Positions 48,375 to 57,300 of a stretch of DNA of 64,000 nucleotides are shown here, in pieces. A model generated the notes under the pieces. The model had not been told where the DNA came from. It saw nothing but the letters and a program-made list of their open reading frames with translations, and searched no databases. The first letter of the stretch is position 1. Each line of letters begins with the position of its first letter. This DNA comes from Ancylostoma caninum (Eukaryota; Nematoda; Chromadorea; Rhabditida; Ancylostomatidae). Made by a program: the position numbers and the translations under genes. The stretch spans positions 496,001 through 560,000 of the forward strand of contig JBAJFG010000610.1 of NCBI GenBank assembly GCA_037903475.1. The letters are read 5' to 3'.

Positions 48375-51300
48375 AGGACCCATGGAACGGTCGCAAGTGG
48401 TCAACTTTTCAGGTCGATGATGGGCTTCTCCGCGTGTGGCTCGGCCAGTCCTCAGTTCTCGTTGATGCTCCAGAGCTTCACACGGGACATTGGGCGAGGG
48501 TAGAGGTGGAGTTCAGGGAGGAGGAAGTGAAGACCACTATCGATGGGATTTACGTAGCTGTACGTGAAGATTTGTCGAAGAACTACGTAGAATTTCAGAA
48601 TTGCTTTTAAACCATCATTGCAGACCTCGAAACACTCCATGTTCGATATGACTTTGGATCAGATCTATACCGGACTGGCTCCTTCCACCGGTCATCCGTC
48701 CCGCTTTGAAGGCTGCTTACGAGATTTGACCCTGAATGGGGAGCCACAGGCTGTCAGCGAGAAGGGAAAGGTATTGTCAATTGCTTTTTTAAAGCAATTC
48801 CAGCCTATTTCTGAACTGGAACATTTCCTGTTCAGAGATGAACATCTGCTTTAGTTGAGTTAGTTTTTGTTGTGAGGTCTACCCCCTTTAGGTACGTCAA
48901 GGATGCATTGTTGCCAATCGCTGTTCCGTTGATGGAGTCTGCCCTAAGGAGAGTTCTTGCCAACGGGAATGGAACAGACATTCCTGCAAATGCCATCGAG
49001 GTGCGCACTTTTTCTTTGTTTTCACTTTTACTGGAATCGTACCGGTGTTTAGTTAGTAGGTGAATAAATGATGCAATGAGTTTTCTTTGGAACTTCAAGG
49101 AGAATTTCTTTTTTTCTTTGCGACCAACCTCTTGTTATAATTTATTTACTGCTAACTTTCAAGAATTCAACTCATCGAAATATTTTTTTCTTGAAAAGAA
49201 GTTAACGTTTCCCTCATAAGAACTGTGGAACTATGGACCACTTCTAGGCCTCCGAAGACGACGATTAGGTCGAAATATCAGGCTATAATTAAACCTGTCC
49301 ACCTAACAAAGCTGGCTGGCACAATATTAATAACATAGGAGTTTTCCCCTAATGTTTTTTTCTATACTGGCAGTTTCCATTCAACATAACAAAAAAAAAG
49401 AGAAATGGAGATACTTCGGTGATATTATTTCTACGATTTAAGGTTTCGCCGGTGACACCTGCCTACCCGTCTGTTCCCTGCCGGGCATCTGTGCTTCAAA
49501 TGGATTTTGTCTCACCACAAATAACACTCGAGGATATGATTGCCAGTGCCAGAGCGGTCAGTTTTTTGGAAGATTCCTTATAGATGAACTCCAAGATGTA
49601 GAGATTCTGCAGGGTTTGTGGGAGTGAACTGCGAGCGTTCGGCTGCCCTGCAGGCATGTCCTCAGGGTTACTGGGGGAAGTTTCCAAATTGCAAGAAGTG
49701 CGTATGTCCAGAAGGGTTCGAGACTCAATGTAACAAGGAAAATGGAGAGTGTAACTGCCCGGTCAGTAGCTATATCTTGCTGTTCTGTGCATCATTTACT
49801 TTTTTCACGCTTGAATCTTCAGAAGTTCCAATTTCCTCTGCGAGGTCGATGTGTCAGCTGTGAGTGCGGCTATGGGGCTACCTCCCTCCAGTGCTCCGTA
49901 GATGGCCAGTGCCAATGTAGCGGACAGGCGAGCGGCAGACGATGCGACAGGTGCAAGCAGGATCGCCAGGTAAGTCGCATCACGTTAAAATCCATCATTT
50001 TACTGGCGATACGCCAACGATCGTAGGTGCTCGATCCGAAAACGCTGAAATGCCTGCCTCTTCGCGATCACTGCCCCTCTCAGATTGAATATGGAATACA
50101 GTGGCCGACTACCTCCAAAGGTAAGGGCTTCAGTGAAACGTTGGTGGCAGTTTCTGAAAAAATTTTATTTCAGGTATGACTGCCAGGCAGTCCTGCCCCA
50201 CAACCCAGAGCGGACTTGCCACCAGAGCATGCGATGCCGAGGGACGTTGGCAGGATGTGAACTCTTTCAATTGCACTAGGCCTGAGTACGGTGTCATGGT
50301 TTCCAAGGTTAGTATGTAGTCTTGTTGGGTTAAGAAAATTTGGTTGCCTACACACGAAAAAAAAAACAGATGTCTGCATTTGAAACTCGTTCTCATTGAA
50401 GGCATTGAGTTCATGCTCGTACAGGAAAGATAGAATTTCCCTGACAGAAAATTGATGCCCATGGAACCTGCGGATACCTTTGCGTTCTATTTGTCAAAGG
50501 TTCCCATTTTTCAGCTGTGTGTGCAAATACAAGCAGGATCACGTGCTCGTGAAATTAGATAAAGCTAAGCCATGGTGCCAAGACTTTTGTAAAAAGAAGT
50601 AGAAATTCCACATAGTCGTACATCGTACGAATTTCATAGATTTCTGTGGCACGGTTTCCTACAATAACCTCCATTTCCTGCCTCTATGATAAAATCTTCG
50701 CTTCTGTCAGTCTCCCAACAACTCTCATCTTTCAGTACGACGTCTTGAACTCCGTGGAACTGCTGGCTATGCTCCACAATGCCACCCGCGGTCCAGATGC
50801 AATTGTAGGAAGAAACCTCGACATAGCTCGGACTGCACTGGACAGGGTCCTCGATGCAGAAATGCGGTAGGTTTCGCATGGTTCACAAATGTGCCAAGGC
50901 TTATAGCATATGTTGTGTTTCCCATTTCTTATGTTAAACCGACCCTCTCAGCAAATTCGCGTTTATTTATTCGTGAATGTCCTCGACTGAGAATCGAACA
51001 CACGGAAGACAGATTGAAAAAGAGGAGCGATGGCAGAAACCAGGGGATTGAAAGGGGACGTAGAACATAGGAATATAAGATTGAACATATATGGTAAACA
51101 CACTAGAGATTCTTCCAGAAACGTTGCTAGGAGGGAGCAATTCCGATGGGATACGGCTAATTGAAAAAAAAAAAAACACCTAGAGGCCAGCGTGCACCAA
51201 TTGCATTTTTTCTTTGGACCTTATCGTAACCTATGCAACTCATCTATGTGAACAACGTTACTTCTCACTACAGGCCGTGATCTGTTTCTGTAAAATGTTG

Positions 51301-54300
51301 GATATGAATACAAAAAGTTGCTGCAACTCATCGACTTGGCTTTAAAGATAAACTCATTCAGAATCTGACGTAAGCGACTGCATTTAAGATTATGTAGCAA
51401 ATTGTTAATTGCCCCCTTCGATTATTGCCGATACAGCCGCTCAGATTTCAATTTCGTTTTCATTTCTAGTTGATACTTCTTACCAGGGGCTAAGTACAAC
51501 CAGAGTCAGAAGGAAATCACTGGATAAACAAAATTGAACTCATTCATGATTTTACATAAGTAACCAGTGAAAGAGATGGTTGCCAGAAATGCAGTTATTC
51601 ATTTCTTCAGACTCGATCATCTGGAACAAAATCATCTGAAAGACACTTGGTTCACGGAGTCTCTTGCCCTTACCGCCGGAAAGATCGCAGCACATGAACC
51701 TGCACATAGCTACCTGGACTTGATCAGGAAACTGGCAGAGTACGGGCGAGCAGTTTTCAACGCACATGAACAGATGCCGTTTTTGCAACCGTTCCAGTTC
51801 GCCTCCGAACATATACGTAAGTATTTTCTACTGTCCGTATCAAACATGCCCATGTGCCTAAATTTTTTTCAGTGTTCTCCATCGATGCACTTGATTTCTC
51901 CAAAACTTTGCCGAAATACAACAATTTCATCGATCATCGACCGGAAGGCTTTCCCAGGATCTTAGTACATGTGGAAAACGCAACTCGTGTAAGTTTTTTT
52001 TTTCAGCAAACTATAGAAACATAATATTCTATTTTGATGCTCTCTACTGATGAGAGTTAATAGCGAATTCACTAAAATTCGGCGTTTCTGTAAAAGGTTG
52101 CTTTTCACGTGAAGTGGCGGCCACATACGTACGTACTTAGTAAACCCACGATTTCGGACCACAGAATACTTTGCATATCGCAATTCAAGGATGAACAATC
52201 AAAACCAAGTTCTAGTATGTGTTGAGGCTCTATGGGAGCTTCCTTCGTGATACTTATCAAGATCGGTTGGAACTGTATTAAAAGGAAAACATTAATTTCA
52301 TAGGTTTTCTCAAAGTCTATTCAAAACGTCTGTACGTATGTACTATGGAGGGAAGCGAAGTAGCGATTTGAATCAGGCGCATTTCTCTCCAACATGTTCT
52401 CATGAACGCTACTACCAGGAGTCAAGGACAGGAAAAGACTGTCAAATTTGTCGGAAATTCCATTTTATTGAATCTCGAAAATAAAGCAAGCTCTTGGCTT
52501 TTCCTGTGTGCACCTGAATTCTTGCCAAGAGCGCATATCAGAGAAAAATCCACAGCCAAAATGCATGTTTTTTCCTTGTATTTACCATGAATCCTTTTTT
52601 TTTCGCAATTTTTAGCTGTGTGGACGGCTCGTGTTCTTCCATGAGATGAAAATCTGCACATAAAAACTAGTATGGCAAAACGCGCACTAGTATCGGGAAT
52701 AAAATCATATTTCCCCTTGACTCCATGAGATCGAGTAAGAGAGAAACGAAAATATTTCTAAAAGTACTGCATTTTCAGCTCTAAATGAAGAGCTCAAAGA
52801 ATGAATGCAAATCTATTCAGAAACATTTTGTTGAGGAGTAGAGGTAAGAAAAAAATTAATGCCTTATCATACTCTTGAGTGTTCTCTCACTTCAAGCTTG
52901 AAATACAGATTTTATATTTTCATCAGTCGATCGCCCAAAATTGGCAACGTGCTAAATATGTATGTATGTATGCGGCCGCCACTGTAAGTCACTATATACA
53001 GTCGCGGCCAAAAAGATACGTATGATCAGCGTCATTTTCACAAGATAATTTTTTGCTATAATTCACCTCTTCATTAAGCTATCCAGATGAAATTTGGATA
53101 AGTATTGAAGCTCTTTGGGTGCTTCCTAACAGCGGCTTATCTGGGCAGAAACTCAATTCTTGTAGCTTTACTAAGCCTGAACATCAATTTCCTTGGCTTC
53201 CTTTGACTTCGTCCAATATCATCACTAGCAGCTTCTGAGAAAAATGAAGAGGTGATGCAGTTCAAGAACGAAATGGGCTATTTTTTCCGTCAAATGTCAT
53301 TGCTGCATTTTCATTTGCTTCTCAAATGCGAGAACCAAAGTAAGTGGTAGAATTCACCAAAAAATCTCGGTTGTTGTATCTAAATGATACTGACTGCGTT
53401 ACAGTTAATATTTCGATGTCAGAATAGTTGTCAGTAGTGGATATCATAGGAATGTTCTCCGCTGGAACGGTTGTCTTGTGTTCGAGATTACTGAAAACTC
53501 TTTTTTCACACTTTTTTGGGCTTTTTGGTAACCGCACTTTCCATGTACAGAGAAGAACTACAGAACACGATTATTATAGCAAACTACTCACTCGAAAGGA
53601 GATTTAGAATAAGTCCTCTGCGAATCGAAATGAGGCGATACAAACGAAGAACCATCATGTAATTAAAGGGGTGATTTTGGACTTGGGAAGCGATACTTCT
53701 GTTCGAAAACAGGTTGCGTCAATGTTATGCAGCGCAAGGAAAGAATACTTCGACCCTGATCACATTCTAAAATTTTGTCCGAATAGCACAATCCCAAGTT
53801 AAGTTATGATGAAAAGTTACGCCTTCAACATGGCACTGATCATATCTTTTTGGCCGCGACTGTATTTGGAAAATGACAAACTTCAAGAGGAAAAACCGCT
53901 TAGAGGTCTTCCTCGGGTATATTATGGTAGAGGATATTGCAAACAACCAAGATTTGCTTTACGTTCACCTGCAAATATAGCAGAGGAAACAGAAAAAATC
54001 AGTTCGCTGATAGCAGTAACAAGACTTTTTTTGCTCTTTCGTTGCTAAAGTCATCTAGAAAATGGCTGAAAATGCTTGAAAACATCTGTAAGAATGTTGT
54101 CCAGCACATTCACCATGTTTTTTCCTGTGGCCAGCTGGCTTTTATTTTTTGAATAAATAAACAAGTGGATAGATAAACTTTCTACTGCACCAAGAAAACG
54201 AAAGTGAGAGGAAATTATTCTAAACTTTGCACAGATATCACTTGATTATTCGTTACAGTCCAGAAAAGAAGAAAAATTTTCATGAGCTGTCTTGCACGCT

Positions 54301-57300
54301 ACCCTACCATTCCAGGCATTCTATGCTGTACTTACCCAGCCAAGCTGCACTCATTGTGAAACTCCCATCGTCATTGTGTTCGCGAATACTAATCAACCGA
54401 TCCGAGTGGAATTCGAACTGGACGAAACCACTGGCTGGAGATATCCGGAATGTGTGCTTTTGCATGTGCGTCTTAATTCCATCAAGTGTTGCAATTTTGT
54501 GTGTTTAATCCGTCAAAATTACTTTCAGGGCGCCCACTCTTCCTGGTCAACGCGTCATGCTCACCTTGTCGCTGTCAACCTTTCTCATGCGGTTTGCGAG
54601 TTCGAGTCTGGAGGAGTGTACACGTTATTTGCCAAACAAGATTCTGGATCTTACGTTAGTTTAGCCTTAAACCTCACAAAAGTGTACCTCTCAAGAGTTT
54701 GCGTTTTTCAGCTACGATTATCCCACTCGACAACAATGGTCTCGCCTATACTGGCAGGAGTTGCTCTGCTGCTTTGCCTCATCTCGATTGTTCTCACCGT
54801 GGCCAAGAGAGGAGCTCGGGCACAGCTCATTCGTCTTGGATTCATAGTCACTTTCATTCTCAATGCTGCCAATCTCTATTTCCTGAATAAGGTTGCGATC
54901 AACCAGGCGAGTTTCTGCTTAAACTCTGCCTTTTTCCTCTTAGTCCTTTGCCACTCACATGAGTTGGATGCATCATTGAGGTTACCCAGGGTAAACGTGT
55001 TGACTCCACACAAACTATCAGCGGCTAACACCGACGTCAACAGATTTACCCTATATGATGCATCGGACCTATTGCTTACGGTGCGTAGCAGGGACACCAT
55101 CATACGGAAGTCGGGTGAAGATCATGCGGCTCACCGTGGTATTTGTTAGAATGTGAAGGGGAGTCGTACTCTTGGTATTAGGTAAATAGCCGTTGCTGCT
55201 TAAATAAATCTGAATAGGCCCACCATTTCATCGTGACGCCCAACTACATATGTATGAGTGAACAAGCATGATACAGCACGAAGAGATTGGGTTATAATAG
55301 AAGATAGACAACCCCCCAACCATAGGTCACCCCTTGTGATTTCAGCGTAAGGATGACATCTTGAACTGGGGGATAGCAACCCTTCCTCGTTGTAATAGCC
55401 ATACAAACATCAACAGTACGTCTTTTCACTCGATGAGCTCCATTTCAGACATTCTGTCCAATGCGCAATGCAATTCTTTCATTCACTTCTCTCGCGCCAT
55501 TTGCGTGGCTCTTCTTGTACTCGCTTCACCTCTACCGCATGTTGGCAGAAGGAAGAGCGAAGTCAAGGTATGATCGTTATGAATTATGAATTTACAACAG
55601 CACATTGATCTTAGAGGCACCATCCTATCTCAGAATTGTTTTCGAGAGTGTCACATGAAAAGAATGTCCAGCAACTGCTGATCGCTCGGATACACACGAT
55701 TCCATGCAAAGTCGCCAAAATACGCCAAATTGCCAATAATTCGTGCGCCTATTCATGGGTAGATGTTGGTGGAGTTGGAGGCGGGGCGAAGGCAGGAGGG
55801 CGAGGTTTCTGAACAATGCTGTACTGAGGAACAAGCCTTGATCGCGCCCACAAGCTCCACGAAATTTGGAGCTTGAAAAGCGGCTCTTCGGCACTTTTTT
55901 GGAGGAGTCACGTATACCATCGTAATCAAGATTTCCTGGAGATTCTGCTTATCTGATATCTCAACAATGATTCCGAGATGGGCCAGTGCCTGTGGCTAAA
56001 TTTGTCCTGAAAGAAATCCTGAAAGTGGTCCAGAAGTGCGTTGACAGAGTCTAACAAACTATGAACTCGGCGCTCATAATCCAATTTCTTTTGCAGTGCG
56101 ATGCTGTGTCTTCTTCTTGGTGTGGTGGTTCCTGCTCTTTTTGGCAGCACCTCGTTCCTTGTGGCGACCCAATGCTCCTTGGCTCCGCAAGAGTTTCTGT
56201 TCTGGATGTTGATCGTGCCGATTGGTTTGATGCTTTTGGTGAGTTAAGACCGATTCCTATCCAAACTTCTGCCATTTTTGCAAGGCATAAACAAACGTTC
56301 CTCATTTTTGGCGCTGTTATTATTTTTTAAAATTCTTTGTGTTCCAGCTGTCATTCTACTCATCGGCCACATCGTTCCTGGTCTCAACGAACAAACAGTT
56401 CGACGTAGTTGTGGTGAAGTTTCACCTGCGACGGGCACTTTGTCAGCACTTTTTGCTGGTACGCTGTAACTTCTCGCATGACTGTCCTCGTCGTTTCTTC
56501 ATATTTCTCAGAATAAAGCTCCAAGGCTTTCCAAAGTTCTTTAAGCTGGCTTAATTTTTGTTTTTAGTGCACTTTGACGCTTCTCCATACTTCTATTGCA
56601 CTGTTCTCGTCGCTCTTCAACATATCAACTCCCCTAAAGGTTTGTTAAATCTCTCGTTATGAATAGGATTTCAAATCCTTGCGCAATATGCCGTCATGTT
56701 GACGAATATATCTTAATCCTGAAGGCTCTACACTCTTTCAGGAGCTCATCAGCAACATTACTCTTGTTGTCGCAGCAATCTACATTTTAATATGGAGCGT
56801 TTGCCCCGGAGGAAGAGTTAGTCGATTTCTATACTGACCTTGTTGATCCAATTTCTGATTGCGCTCCGTTAAGGACTCTCCAAATACGACGACGACGATG
56901 TGGCTGGATGCTCCTCAGAAAAGCGGCATGGCTGAGTCGACTGCCCTTCGTTGTGAGAGTCCGGTTATCGACGATGGTTAGTACAAAATAGCATTTAATT
57001 GACCTTGCAAAGTGTCCAATGCCTTTGAACAAATACAGAGAAAAAAAAAAGAAAAATACAAATGAGTAGGTGAGGTATTATGCTTGATTTTCGTTTCGTA
57101 CACTACCTTATACGATCTCATGTCTATGTAAGTCTCACATAGTACATAGACATGAGATCCGGAGCGAGAATTGGTGTTGGTCTCCTCTTGGTGAGGAAGT
57201 GCGACGGAATATATTAGCATAGGACGAATTTCTCACATTTTAGAATCCAAATTAGAGTAGTAGTAGTAAGAGTATTTAATTTCGAGTAAGTTGAAAGTTC

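Larger units (their letters stand above)
54712..56816 (+). other. fmi-1: fmi-1 exons 45-50: seven-transmembrane region
   Basis: Exons 54712-54906, 55449-55567, 56097-56238, 56348-56458, 56568-56639 and 56742-56816. TM1 is in [22 protein letters not shown]2 in [20 protein letters not shown], followed by the VAINQ loop. TM3 is [22 protein letters not shown]4 and TM5 are in [20 protein letters not shown] and [20 protein letters not shown]6 lies in [20 protein letters not shown], and TM7 in [18 protein letters not shown]. The loops are short, as in other adhesion GPCRs. The exon 45 to 46 junction requires a GC donor at 54907. Confidence 0.92.
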
